From the NCBI GenBank assembly GCA_030867875.1, contig JAOWCC010000286.1, positions 2,480,001 to 2,544,000 of the forward strand: a DNA stretch of 64,000 bases, written 5' to 3'. The notes under the pieces are model-generated. The model was not told the origin of the DNA. It searched no databases and was given only the letters and a program-made list of their open reading frames with translations. Source of the DNA: Actinernus sp. WN-2022 (taxonomy: Eukaryota > Cnidaria > Anthozoa > Actiniaria > Actinernidae). Position numbers and translations under genes: made by a program. Numbering within the stretch: the stretch's first letter is position 1; each line of letters opens with the position of its first letter. Below are positions 22,728 through 33,864 of the stretch, one piece after another.

Positions 22728-22792
22728 GCTAGCAGAGATACATGTATATATCTCTTCATCCTTGCCATGAAAAGGAAGAGATCTCTGCTAGT
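22728..22792. repeat. Hairpin-forming repeat fragment
   Basis: GCTAGCAGAGATA (22728-22740) pairs with ATCTCTGCTAG (22781-22791) around CTTCATCCTTGCCATGAAAA. I recall this loop block from common coral repeats. Confidence 0.5.
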
Positions 22793-23018
22793 GTCTGCTC
22801 AGCGAAACAAATATAAATTGATTGGACTAAAAAAATCCAGACTGTATCTGTTGCAGGTAAATTAATTTTGATTTCAGGTTGAATTGTTTTAACCTTGGTT
22901 ATGATTATTCTAGGTTATTTTTTCTTCAAACTGGTTGTTCTGCTAACTGTGTATGAGTTTTCTTGTATTTTGTGTTGTCCAGGAAAAGGAAATGCTGTGT
23001 CACTACATGTAGTCCTAC

Positions 23019-23291
23019 AAACCCTAAATTAGTGTCTAGCTCTAAACACCCTCAATTAGTGAGCACCCATTGTGGATGGTTAGGTTGTTTGGGGTTTAGT
23101 TGATTAGTTAACATGATTATTGAAGGAGGATTATAGTATGTGTTAGCTACAATGTACATGTATATATAGTGACTAGTTCTAAACACTCTAAATAACATCC
23201 TAAATTAGTGAGTAGCTCTTAATACCCTATAATTAGTGAGCACCAGTTGTGGATGGTTAGGGTGTTTTTATATGTAGGGGTAGGGTTTAGA
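23019..23291. repeat. Two diverged direct copies of an 80-90 bp unit
   Basis: CCTAAATTAGTG, AATTAGTGAGCACC and GTTGTGGATGGTTAGG-like blocks occur at 23027-23095 and again at 23206-23291, separated by about 110 bp. Confidence 0.7.
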
Positions 23292-23322
23292 TTAGTTCAC
23301 TGGACCATCGAATAAATAGGTA

Positions 23323-23540
23323 TTATTATAGAATACCCCACCACTTCAAAATATTACTTGAAAACTGTGTTAAATTCTCCATATAGTGCAGGTGTATGTA
23401 GTCATTCTATGAATGGTTTTGGGGTCGAAAATGGTTGTTTTGTTTTTTTAATTGGTGAGTTATGTTTTTAGAAGGTTCGTATGAAAATTTAAGAAAATTT
23501 ATAATTATCAATGATCCAAATGGGGGGTATTCTATAATTA
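23323..23540. mobile_element. MITE with short inverted ends
   Basis: TTATTATAGAATACCCC (23323) is inverted against GGGGGGTATTCTATAATTA (ending 23540). The interior is AT-rich and non-coding. Confidence 0.55.
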
Positions 23541-23695
23541 AGAATATGCAGTGCTAATGGGTACTGGTGTTCTGCAGTTGCTCCAATATCTTTGTTACTC
23601 TTTGAATTTATTGTACTGAACTCTTAATGAAACATAAAAATCTTGTGCAGGGAAATAATCGTGTAGTAGCTATTCTTGGGTTGCAGTCATTCCTC

Positions 23696-23912
23696 AGGGT
23701 TCGAAATTCGCACAAGCAAACTGGCAAAATGCGAGTCAATTTACCGATTTGCTGGTAGAAAATAAATGGACTGGCATTTTTTTGCTTGTATTAGGCACCA
23801 GGCACATTAAACATGTTTTAGTTTTTAGCTTGTTGATGAGTGGTTTTGCTTGTAGGTTTCAAACCCGCAAGCAACTTTTTGCTTGTTCCTTTGAAAATGA
23901 ATTTCGAACCCT
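23696..23912. mobile_element. MITE with AGGGTTCGAAATTC ends
   Basis: AGGGTTCGAAATTC (23696-23709) and GAATTTCGAACCCT (23899-23912) are exact inverted copies. The interior is rich in TTTGCTTGT repeats. Confidence 0.7.
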
Positions 23913-23945
23913 GTTCCTAAGGGAATACAATCACAAAAGCGTAGT

Positions 23946-24014
23946 GGCCATCTTGGTTGGAAGGAACAAAAGAAGCAAATGTGGTTTCTTTTGCTCCTTC
24001 CAACCAACATGGCC
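23946..24014. mobile_element. Short palindromic MITE
   Basis: GGCCATCTTGGTTGGAAGGA (23946-23965) pairs with the end at 23990-24014 (TCCTTCCAACCAACATGGCC), leaving a short loop. It is nearly a perfect hairpin. Confidence 0.75.
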
Positions 24015-24438
24015 GCCTGCAGTGCAACCCACCAATAGGTGTACAGTTCTCTCATATTTTTGTTCAAGTAAAACTTTTATACAGATAATGGTGAAAATCC
24101 GTAAGATCCACTTTTATCAATGTTAAGGACAATGGTGCTTGTAATCTGTTTTTGTTGTACACGAGTCAACAGAACTGACACTGACATGCACTTGATAACT
24201 TTTGAGTTTACATGTAATACCTGTAAGACCAGAATTTGTTTGACCTGCAACACATCCAAGGGGAAGCAGAAACTACGTTCACATGCAGGTGTTAGAGGGA
24301 ATGAGCATGTCTAAGACACTGGAAGTTGTTCAAGTGGTCTCAACTCAAGCAACACAGACTGTTACATTTAAGCTATACGTATTGGCGAATTTCCATTTTG
24401 TTGTTGTTGAAATAATCCCCTATAATGTGTTACCGTAC

Positions 24439-24525
24439 CTTCCTGAATAATTTCGATGTAACTTATCTTCTTTGTTAACACTCTTGCATCACCGGTGTCT
24501 CTGCCAGAGCTATCATCAGTCAATT
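24439..24525 (-). CDS. Internal exon of the same candidate gene
   Basis: 87 nt between acceptor accattttgtag and donor GGAAG|GTACGG. Read with two leading bases it gives TDDSSGRDTGDARVLTKKIS and YIEIIQE, ending in phase 1. That phase fits exactly the exon at 22379. No domain is recognised in it. Confidence 0.45.
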
Positions 24526-26377
24526 CTACAAAATGGTAAAAGCCATATTAATTACAAAATTACAATCAAAGATCCAAATAAATTTAAGAGGACTACATGT
24601 AAATACGTGTATGTTATGGTTTGTTCTATCGTTAAACAACAATATGGAGAACTCAGGCTTAGTTATACCTGCATGTACAAAATATGTACGCTTGTAGTTG
24701 TACGCTTAAAGTTTTATAATATGTAATCGCCGGGGAAGGTCAGAACGTAGAATTAGCTATATCATCAAAAACACTCAAACTCAAAGAAAATTAGGCATAT
24801 ATGAGACGACATGGTGGCTTTTAAAACTATAAAAGCATAGAGATCTGGAAGCTTGAGGCACATTGAACTTCTATTCAGTAAACTGGCAGGACAATAAATT
24901 CGGGTTTTCTCATTTAGAGGAACTTTGAAAGGAATTAAGTACATGTATGTTAGATCTACATGTGGAATCTTAACCTCCTCCGTTTTTCCATCCATAAAAA
25001 TCTACTCCATCATCACAGAGCCTTTGATTCCCTTCACATTATATTAATTTTAAACTTTATTTCAGGTTGTATTAAATCTGTGTAATAAAATGATTACTTA
25101 GCTAAGTACTTTTTACGCTGTGAATAATTTCTGCCTGATTTTTAACTGTATAAGAATCTCGAAGCCGACGGCGCCTTTTCCGAGGAGACAGCGCTGATAC
25201 CCAGGATGCATTGCCATCCCCATGTAACTGAAACGTTTTTTTTCTAAGACAGATCTATTCGCGGGCCGAACGGCTCCGTTCGCCCCGCGAATAGAGGCGG
25301 CTGTTTTCGCAAGGTAAAGACAATTATGTTTCCTTTAGAACTCTAGAACTAACGTTTTGTTTCACATAAACAGGAAATTTAAAACCTTACACCGATTTTT
25401 CATCTCCGACTGATGCTTAAGTCCTGCACTTATATTGAGACGTGAATTTACTAAAGCAATAACTTCATAGGCTATCCCAGTTACCCAGGTCGAGATATAG
25501 CCCTCTGATGAATTTCCCCTTTGCAATGACGTTACGCTTTGTGCTCTCGTAAACCTCCCTTGTTGAAAGAACTTTCCACCAAGATGCTGGTCAACTATGT
25601 TTGGCCAGGAATGAAATTATTTTACAAGTGGCCTATACTTGCGAGATTTGTCCTCAACCTTAAGAAAAGGTGCCTGTAGCCTTCTCACAGCATTTTTTTT
25701 CACTAGTGTTTCTGGTCAAAGCCCCCGTTAGTCTCTTGTGTTACTACATCAGTACCCGGGCATCAGTAACACTGGAAACATAAAAAAGGAAGACACTTGA
25801 CCTCCTCGTTTTAGCACAAACTTCTCAAAACTTTCATTACGGTAAAGTAAAGAAAAAGATTCGCCATGAGAAGTCAGTTACTGACTTACCTTCGGTGCTG
25901 TTCACATAATGTACCAATTAACAACATAATTTTTACCCAATCTTGAGCTCACAACTACACAGTCAGCCCACTTGTAAGGGACACATCATGTATGAACTCA
26001 TTTTGCGATGTTGAGTTAATTGTCTGTCATTAGTTGTTACATATTTATTGAATGATTTGGATGTCATTGCAAGTGATGTAGAATGTTGTATACATGCACC
26101 TCAACTATAATTGTTCTAAGAGCCCCTTTATTTTATTGTGGCAGGACCGTGAGAGAAAGAATTTCCCATCTAGCTAGCCCTATTAAATAAGAGCTCTCTG
26201 TGAGCTTTCAAAAAAGCACCTGACTGTGAGCCACTGAATGTGCCCAGATTAGTATTGTGTTTGTCAAAGCAATCAGGGCATTTTGAATGGAATAATCAGT
26301 TGCTTACATGTACATGCATCCATGTACTTAAAGAAAAATCAATTAAAGTTTTAAAATAAAAGCAAATAAATACGTAC
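24526..26377. other. Likely intron and intergenic sequence
   Basis: No confident gene. A 76-codon minus-strand frame (24765-24995) starts MDGKTEE followed by a possible donor (GAG|GTTAAG) and could be an alternative first exon. A GC-rich hairpin sits at 25255-25294. Confidence 0.4.
25255..25294. repeat. GC-rich hairpin
   Basis: CTATTCGCGGG (25255-25265) pairs with CCCGCGAATAG (25284-25294); the loop also contains CCGAACGG/CCGTTCG-like halves. It stands out in AT-rich surroundings. Confidence 0.7.
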
Positions 26378-26431
26378 CATGGTCTCATTGACTGAATTGC
26401 ACTTTCTCTTCTTGTGCAATCTTTTGTCATC
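26378..26431 (-). CDS. 54-nt internal exon with a basic stretch
   Basis: Acceptor tttcaaccacag before 26431 and donor ATG|GTACGT after 26378. Exactly 18 codons in phase 0 give DDKRLHKKRKCNSVNETM. KRLHKKRK is a plausible nuclear localisation signal. It joins the 26678-26902 exon without a frame shift. Confidence 0.5.
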
Positions 26432-26677
26432 CTGTGGTTGAAACAAAGAATTAAGAAAGGTTACGACAAATAATCTTAATTATCATGCATTTTCCACATG
26501 TTCAAATATATATCTACTAGACTTTTTGTATCCTGACAACACTGTATGCGAATGTGCAAACCATGATTTGAAAACACTCCACTTTGTATCAGGAACCAAT
26601 GGTCTCTGGTTGGCATTAATGACAGTAGTGCACATGGCAGTATGAATTATCACTATAGCGACATTTTACATACATAC

Positions 26678-26902
26678 CAATTTCCCTGTGTAGGCACTGG
26701 GCTTCCTACAGTGGGAGAGCTTGTTTCCAATAAAAGCTCTCCCCCTGTTCCTGTTGATCAGCACCTTTCCTCCTTCAACACTGTAGGTGGCATATATGGT
26801 ACTAACTTCTGACTTAGCAAGAATTTCTTCAGCCAGAATTGAGGTTTCTGCAGCCTGCTGTTTATCAGTGTTTGCAGACACTCTGAGGGCTCCTCCTTGC
26901 CA
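26678..26902 (-). CDS. 225-nt internal exon of an unrecognised gene
   Basis: Acceptor tatctatgtag before 26902, donor AAATTG|GTATGT after 26678, 75 codons, phase 0 at both ends. The protein has ANTDKQQAAETSILAEEILA, TIYATYSVEGGKVLI and NRNRGRAFIGNKLSHCRKPS. I do not recognise the family. Phase-exact borders here and in the next exon (26378-26431) make this the best evidence in the window for a real spliced gene. The gene would run from about 30.9 kb down to at least 22.2 kb. Confidence 0.5.
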
Positions 26903-27435
26903 CTACATAGATAAGGAACAAAAGATGAACTCACAGTAAAATGTATATATTAGATATTAATTTGTCCAGCGGGTTTATAAATGCTTTCCTCTTTGACAAT
27001 AATATTAAAATTGAGAAGTTCTGTTTATTTTATAAAATTACAAGCACCACCATATATATTAGTCAATCCAGAAAACATTGTCCAGAGGAAAAAAATAGAA
27101 TTATTCCACTATATATATACTGTAAGCACTTTTTTAGTGGAATAATGCTAATTTATGTACTTGCATGGGATACTCTATAAAAATTTTTTTGGATTAGCCT
27201 GGTCAGTAATTAAGACATCTGATAAATTTAATTTAGTCATGATACTATGATTAGAAACATATCTAAATTATATATGTTACTATTTTAGGCCTGAAATTGA
27301 CAAATATATATACTTTAAATATAGTTCTTATTAAGCCGAAGCGATCGCAACAAAACATTTTTGAGATGCCTCTTGGGACACTGGTCAATTGAAAAATATA
27401 TTTTTGAATGCATCTCATAATTGGGCAATCCCTTT

Positions 27436-27561
27436 ATGTAGGACGACACGAATTTTTACCAAAAATACAATAGAATACAACACAATACAATTCAATACAA
27501 CAATAGAACGCAACACAATACAATAGAATACAATTTGGTAGCAATTCGTGTCGTCCTACAT
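27436..27561. mobile_element. 126-bp MITE with CAATACAA-rich core
   Basis: ATGTAGGACGACACGAATT (27436-27454) and its exact inverse AATTCGTGTCGTCCTACAT (27543-27561) bound a core of repeated AATACAA/AATAGAA units. Confidence 0.85.
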
Positions 27562-27711
27562 GAAGGGACGGCCCATAATTGTAAGTATGTTTCTTTTCAT
27601 GGTGTACACTAAGGTACTCACAGTATATATTTTTTTTCCCGGTCCATGTCACATTGAAATCACACACTCCGATTGGCTCGTGCCATATACAGTTTGTTTT
27701 GTTATATGGCC

Positions 27712-27775
27712 CATTCTCGTTCCCAGTGCCTCTTCAACTAACTGAAAAATCAGAGGCTCTGGTAAGACACAAACC
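27712..27775 (+). repeat. Inverted pair, left member
   Basis: About 64 bp (CATTCTCGTTCCCAGTGCCT at its start) that recurs inverted at 33865-33929. Flanks differ outside the block. Confidence 0.85.
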
Positions 27776-28573
27776 AGGCTCTAATTTGATTGGCTAGAAA
27801 AATCGGCTGCGCGATGAAGAAAAATAAAACAGTTGCTGCGCATAGCGCTTTCTTCCGGTTTTACGAAAAAAAAAATCCCAGATTCTCCTGCATGAGAACG
27901 AGTATTTTGTAGTAGAAGAAGTTATGTGTTTAAAAATATGACTGAACAGAAGAACGATTTTATTCAAAAGTCAAGATATAAAGTTTTTCTTTGCCTACTA
28001 GCCGAACGAAACTGATAACACACACTCGTGGAGCCAAGGTACGTTGCATTTGATGCATATGGCCAACCGAACGTTTGCTGATCAAGAACTCTCATTGCAA
28101 AAGCAAAGGGAACTAGGAGTTGAATTGCTAACACTTAAAGTGCTAGCCAACATAAAAATTCGCTAATATTAAATGTGCAGTTCTGTACATATTTTTAATG
28201 TGAAATTAATTGAAATTATTATATCTTTTTCAAGCACTTAAGCCCACTCTGTAATTCATCCAAGTCTTGTGCTCTTCATGATCAGGTGTAACTTTATAGG
28301 GATTTAATGTTCAAATTTCGTGCATTGTACAAAATCCAAGCATGTGATTGGCTAATGAGCGTGCATTATTGGTGACCACAGCACTCGACCCAGACCCTCT
28401 CTTACCTAGGGAAAGGGAGACCTGATACAGTGACTGAGTGAGCATTCGCTTAATAGCCTTAGTTACGTGTTTGGACGGCTTACAATCGCCTATTTAACAG
28501 TGAAAATGTAGACAATCACTAGAAAGGTAACGACAGGATTGGACGCTGTTTCCTGTGTGACAGAAAATATATA

Positions 28574-29475
28574 TTTTGAGGCGAACATTTGCATAATCGC
28601 TCGTTGGAAATGGCTGATTTGCGAGTGCTGGAAGTACAACTCAACAAGTCAACATGTGTCCGAGTGAATAAAAGTTTCTACCGCACTCTAGCAGTCTTAC
28701 TGAAGAAATGGATTTTATTTCTGAGACCTTACTCTGTCAATAAGAGGAGAACGTTAAGCGAGAATTCAGTGGATGGTTCGAAAACCCAGGATTTTTGATT
28801 TGGAAAATGTTTGCATCGAAGCCGAGCACATGGAATGAAGCGGGTTTCAAATTCAAGTCAAGATTTCAGTTCACTGCCCCACTGGAATCTGCAGGTTAGT
28901 TATTTACGAATGAAAGAAACTACTAAAGAAAGTAAACTATCTAGGAGTTAAGCCGGCTAAATAATTGATATTTGAATACATGGCTCCAAGAGAAAGGTTT
29001 TCGAGTTAAATGTACAATAATACTTTTCGCCGGCTCACATTTTATTTTGAGGCAAACATTTGCATAATCGTTCGTTAGAAATGGCTGATTTGCCAACGCT
29101 GAAAGTACAACAAGTCAACATGTGTCCGAGAAAACAAAACCTTCTACAACACCCTAGTAGTCTTACTGAAGAAATGGATTTTATTTCCGAGACCTTACTC
29201 TGTCAATAAGAGGAGACAATGAAGCGAAAATTCAGTGGATGGTTCTAAAACCTAGGATTTTTTTATTTGGAAAACGTTTGCATCAGAGCCGAGAACACGG
29301 AGGCCGGTTTCAAGATTTCAATTCACTGGAATCTGCAGGTTAGTTATTTTCGAATGAAAGAAACTATTAAAGAAAGTAGACTATCTAGGAATTAAGCCGG
29401 CTAAACTGACTTGATATTTGAATACATGGCTCCAAGAGAAACGTTTTTAAATGTGCAATGTACAAATCATACTCG
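28574..29475. repeat. 471-bp tandem duplication
   Basis: Copy 1 is 28574-29044 and copy 2 is 29045-29475. Shared blocks include TTTGCATAATCG, AATGGCTGATTTG, TGAAGAAATGGATTTTATTT, ACCTTACTCTGTCAATAAGA and GGAATCTGCAGGTTAGTTAT. Copy 1 has a 69-codon plus-strand frame starting in MHNRSLEMADLRVLEVQLN (28589-28798); copy 2 is frame-broken and carries small indels. Both keep a donor-like CTGCAG|GTTAGT. It may be a duplicated 5' exon, or only a repeat. Confidence 0.75.
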
Positions 29476-29717
29476 CAAGGCGTCAACTAAACTGACCGAA
29501 CGCCAAAGTAAATATTCTTTGCAAAGTTTATCTACTTAGTTGGATATTAAAAGTCCTGTTTTTATTCATTGTCTGTTGAAATGATATTTCTTTGTGGAGA
29601 TATTTACCGTAAAATGATTTAATTCATGCGAAATATTTGACTTCTTTATGAAATTGTTATTGACAACTGATTTCAATTGAAATTCACGGCTGACAGTGCA
29701 CTCAGTTTGAATATTAA

Positions 29718-29910
29718 AAGGGTTAGAGACTTTATGTTTGTGCTTTATCGGCAAAATACAGTCACTTGCTGACTGTACGATGAACTCAAAATGTCTTCAT
29801 ACTGCATTCGGCCTTCGGCCTCATGCAGTATTCATTATTTTTCGTTCATCGTACAGTCAGCGCGTGCCTGTATTTGTCGATAAAGCACTCACAAGCAGTC
29901 TCTAACCCTT
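29718..29910. mobile_element. 193-bp palindromic MITE
   Basis: AAGGGTTAGAGAC (29718-29730) pairs with GTCTCTAACCCTT (to 29910). GCTGACTGTACGATGAAC (29768-29785) pairs with GTTCATCGTACAGTCAGC (about 29843-29860). The centre has GCATTCGGCCTTCGGCC. Confidence 0.85.
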
Positions 29911-30248
29911 ACATAACGATCAGTTAAACAGTATAAATAATTTAAAAAGTGTTTGAAAAGTCTGTGAAACATCAAGGGATTCAAAGTTGTGTAGCTGGAT
30001 GACATTGAAAGGCACAACAAAACAGCTAGGTACATCCAGTGTTTAAAAAATTTTTCAAAAACTCATGAATAATTAATGAGCATTTTGTCCAATCAGATGA
30101 AGCAAATCAGTCACGTGCATGCCCCTTTATACCTGATAAAATCTCATCATTCTAGAAGGCCCGCGGAGGGATTTGAATTCCGTCCCAGGGGGAAACGGGG
30201 TTAATGATTGAGACAATGGAATTTCTATTGATGTTTCAGCTTTCTCAT

Positions 30249-30333
30249 TGAATTGCAAATTAGGATGAACGTTTTATATAAAGAATACTAATGAACATGA
30301 AATTTTATATAAAGTTTCATCCTAATTAAGAAT
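30249..30333. repeat. Imperfect palindrome, about 85 bp
   Basis: TTAGGATGAACGTTTTATAT (left) pairs with TTATATAAAGTTTCATCCTA (right). Probable mini-MITE. Confidence 0.6.
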
Positions 30334-30552
30334 TCACTGATAAAGACCCAAAGATAGCAAAAAGTACACGGAACATAAGGTACCTAGATAATAAATTTTG
30401 CACTAGATTTACTAATATCAGCAGACTACCGAGATACACAGATAATATTTTTAAAATGAAGGTATCCAACTTGTTTACCGAGATACTGTTTAGTTCCAAT
30501 TATTAAACCAAACTCAAAGCCGTAAAATAATAAAAACGTGCATTAAACTTAC

Positions 30553-30855
30553 ATAGTTTGTGCCGGAGTCAAACATTTAGAGTCTGCCGTCATGTCAGTC
30601 ACATCGCTTTCCAAGTCTTGAACTTTATCGAGGTAAACCACGACACCAAATCCTTCAAGTGCAGATTCTTCTTGTATTGCGAAACGTCGCTTCAAACAAC
30701 ATACCGTATGGTAATTTCTCCATGTCATTCCCTTGAGATGTTTGTAATTGCAGATGGTGATTACTCCAATATTTTGCATGGCGTTGTGAATACAAAGGTT
30801 CAATGGTTCATTACATAACCATTCCCTTGAGATGTGCGTCTTTCTTTCATTGCAT
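30553..30855 (-). CDS. Exon with strong donor, upstream part of the candidate spliced gene
   Basis: The frame runs from about 30855 to the donor CTAT|GTAAGTTTA at 30553, a near-ideal donor, leaving phase 2. Protein segments: EWLCNEPLNLCIHNAMQNIG, YKHLKGMTWRNYHTVCCLK, GFGVVVYLDKVQDLESDVTD and SKCLTPAQTM. No family is recognised. The 5' border is uncertain: a weak AG lies near 30855 after an in-frame stop, so this could be a first or an internal exon. Phase does not match the next recognised exon (26902), so at least one exon would be missing. Confidence 0.4.
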
Positions 30856-30876
30856 TCTTAAAGCGTTTTTGAAGCC

Positions 30877-30978
30877 GTTTAAAACACTCACAGCACGTGT
30901 TTTATCAAGTCTAAAAATTCTCGGGCTCCGCCCTCGAATTTTTAAACTTGATAAAACACTGCTGTTCGTGTTTTAAAC
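30877..30978. mobile_element. 102-bp palindromic MITE
   Basis: GTTTAAAACAC pairs with GTGTTTTAAAC at the ends; GTGTTTTATCAAGT pairs with ACTTGATAAAACAC inside. The loop is CGGGCTCCGCCCTCG. Confidence 0.85.
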
Positions 30979-31155
30979 AGTACATATTAAACTATAAAAT
31001 TGTCTTGTAATCTGTGCCAATTAATCTATGCTTCATACCTCACTGCAGTCAATGATCAACCCAACCTCTCCTTTTTACTGATGGATTTTATGTACCAGTG
31101 ATTTATAGTACAAAGCAAGTCTCATAGCAATATTGAGGACCAGTAGTACACAGGT

Positions 31156-31292
31156 CCCGGTTGTTCGAAGCAAGGTTAACTTTAACCCTAGGTTAGCGCT
31201 AAATCTGTAATAATTGTAATCTGTACAGTTTAACCCAGGGTTAGCGATTTAACCCCAGGTTAGCACTTAACCTTGCTTCGAACAACCAGGCC
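31156..31292. mobile_element. MITE with GGTTGTTCGAAGCAAGG ends
   Basis: GGTTGTTCGAAGCAAGGTTA (left) is inverted exactly against TAACCTTGCTTCGAACAACC (31268-31287). The interior has further TTAACCC/GGGTTAG blocks. Confidence 0.85.
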
Positions 31293-31486
31293 CTGATGTC
31301 TTAGTGTGACAAACAAGCCAGTTGAATTAATACATGAAATTGGCCAAATATGTGTCCCTTAATTTGCCCTGGCCTACATCAAGTACAAGTTGGGAGTCTA
31401 CATTGAACCAGGGACGGCAGAGCAAAATTTCAAGTTGGAGGGGTGGGGAGGGGGGTCAAAATTGTCATTGAGCCAGTGTGACCAAG

Positions 31487-31530
31487 TTATATAACTATAG
31501 TTATATAACTATAGTTATATAGTTATATAG
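31487..31530. repeat. Tandem TTATATAACTATAG repeat
   Basis: About three units of a 14-bp, nearly self-complementary motif. Confidence 0.85.
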
Positions 31531-32531
31531 TCTTAAACTGACCGAGAAGTAACTAGGCAAAATAATATTTTAACCCCACATCCGCCATCCCTGTGAACCT
31601 AGGACAAATGCATTAGCAGTGCAGAGATCTTTGCAGGAAATAAAGCATGGGTAACTTGAAAGGCTGGTACAAATCTATCAAATAGAAAATAAAATCATGA
31701 ATTTCCCATATGAATTAGAAGTTTTTATATCCCTTTTGAAGCTTACAAAAGTTTATTTATATGACATGGGGAGGGGGGAGGAAGGGAGGAGGAAGGGAGG
31801 GTGATGAAGTTATTGACATTGGGAGTGTACAATTGTTGTATCCCCTTTCCATCTCTTCAGCTTTTTAAGCACCCCCACCCCTGTAGCATTGGATAATCCC
31901 AAGCCCCTCTTGTAACTCCAGTCACTTTCAAGAGCTCCCCTTTTAACTGACCAAACTATTTATTATAGAGCCCACTCAATATATTCACCCACCCCCCATA
32001 AAGTTTCCCTCATTATACTTATTCAAGGAAGAAGAATTCCCAAGATAGTTTAAGTTCACACAGGGTATATTCAGTTGTGTTCATACAATAATCCTATTAT
32101 TCTTTTATAGTTTTGGGACCACCATTTTGAAAGGCAACAGAGGCTGGAGTTGAGTCAGCTTAGTTAGAGCTTTGTATCTAGTTAGCATGATAATCAAAAG
32201 CTATCCATATTCATAGAAAGAGATCTGCCATACCATAAAATGTCTATACTAAATAGCAGATTTACCAGATTTACTGCAAAAATATCCTTTTCTTATAAAT
32301 GCTGTCACTTTTTATATATTTAGAAGTTATGGGCAGTGAACTTATTGCTATTGATGATGAAAAACCTTATAGTCAGAATATATTTGTCAAAATTAAAACA
32401 ATGCAATTTAGTCCTATTTTCTTTGTAAAAATAGTTATGTAGAGGCCATAATTAATATACAAGTGGGCTAAAATTGTATATGGCCACCACAAGTTTACTA
32501 GTTTAATGGTATATATGTCAGAACACACTTA

Positions 32532-33038
32532 GGGACCGGTCATTATTTATGAAGGAGGGGGTCGGGGAAAAAATTATTATTAAAGACAAAATTCACTAAA
32601 GCTCCCCCTTCCTCAGGCCTGAAAATGACAAGTGACCCCCCTCTCAAAGTCCACGAGAGGGGGGATCCCCCAACACACACAACACACATCATTCCGGAGA
32701 ACCATTCTAATAGGTATTGGGCAAGCGGAGCAGGGCTGGCACTAAGAGACCATGTTGTAAGCAATGTGATCTTACCTGTGGAACACTGTTGGAAGATGTA
32801 AATCTACGATCGTGTTGATAGTCAACTAAGTTTAGTACTGCACATAACCATTATATTCTGCATCCACTTTGGGTTGTTTTCTCGGTTGGTGGTAATAACA
32901 TTTTGCATCACAACCCCCCCTTCTTCCCTTCTTTACTACTCAGAATAACATGACCCACCCCTTATTGACTAAAGAAAATGCACATGACCCACGACTATAT
33001 ATATCCCCCCCCCTCCTTCATAAATAATGACCGGTCCC
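32532..33038. mobile_element. 507-bp non-autonomous TIR element, TTA flanks
   Basis: GGGACCGGTCATTATTTATG (32532-32551) and its exact inverse (33019-33038) bound the element. TTA lies directly outside each end (32529-32531 and 33039-33041), as expected for a 3-bp target duplication. The interior is non-coding with pyrimidine-rich blocks. Confidence 0.8.
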
Positions 33039-33439
33039 TTACTTTGATTTCTGAACCCATATTTCAAATGTCTTCATAACATTCAACCACTGATCAGGAC
33101 CAGCAGGAGAGACTCCTATTTGGAGCACGTATACTTTAAGTAGTTATTCGAAATCTTGTTCACAAATTTCGTTTAACATTTGATCGAATTTATACAATGT
33201 AATACAATGTAGCTTGACCATAACTGGAGCAAGGGAAATTACCTCATTTCAAGAAAACTATTTTTATCTGCACAAACCTCGATCTGTCTTTACTTGTTGT
33301 ATAAAGTAGAAAAATAAGACAATGGCAATTATACAAAATAATGGTACAGCAATCCAAGTACAATACAAATCCACTTTGCACTCAGCTTGAATTATGGCAA
33401 CTTCAGCCTCATATATTGTATAAACTGCTGTTATCAAAT

Positions 33440-33809
33440 TGTGGCAAGGCCATATTCTCAGGGTGTTTCAAATTACCGTAACTTCAAAGTCCTCAGCAAT
33501 CCTCAACACAGCACACTGAAGTCCTTTCGCCCTATGTTTAGAAATTTTCTCCTCGATAATTGCGTGCAGGGGAGATACAACGACCACGATTGAGTTGGAC
33601 TTGGATGATCCTTGAACTTGAAGTGCATCAAACACAAACGGTAATATAACCTTTGGTAAATAAACGACTTCCCATAACCGGTCGGAAGGACACAGAATCA
33701 GTCATTATCAAAACTAATTACACGAATAGCTTCCAACTGTTTACTTTTTAAAGAAAACTGTATTTCGCTTTGTAAGTGCGAACTGAATAGCTTCGATGAA
33801 GTCCGCCAT
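33440..33809 (-). pseudogene. RecQ-like DNA helicase N-terminal fragment
   Basis: ATG at 33809 starts MADFIEAIQFALTKRNTVF. A frame step leads to SLKSKQLEAIRVI, then the Walker A segment FCVLPTGYGKSFIYQRLYY (about 33695-33640). After another frame step VVVVSPLHAIIEEKISKHRA (about 33593-33540) corresponds to motif Ia. An in-frame TGA sits just before FCVLP. Length is only about 120 codons; the DEAH box and later helicase motifs are absent. Its product would have been an ATP-dependent 3'-5' helicase. RecQ-like fragments of this kind seem multi-copy in corals (recollection), so a TE-spread gene is possible. Confidence 0.55.
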
Positions 33810-33864
33810 TACTGAGAATGCTAAGAGCATGCGCAGTTTCAATGTCCTAGAATCTAGGACATCC

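Larger units (their letters stand above)
26903..28573. other. Non-coding stretch with MITEs
   Basis: Contains the 27436-27561 MITE and one copy of an inverted pair (27712-27775). No gene is supported. Confidence 0.5.
29476..30552. other. Non-coding stretch with palindromic elements
   Basis: Holds two inverted-repeat elements (29718-29910 and 30249-30333). The rest has no recognised feature. Confidence 0.5.
31293..33439. other. Non-coding stretch
   Basis: Contains a short tandem repeat (31487-31530) and the 507-bp TIR element 32532-33038. G-rich and C-rich runs (31431-31456, 31768-31803, 33004-33013) are notable. No gene seen. Confidence 0.5.

Noticed and set aside
24765..24995. MDGKTEE frame as a first exon of the split gene
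   Set aside because: The possible donor leaves phase 0, which does not fit the 24525 exon; kept only as a note.
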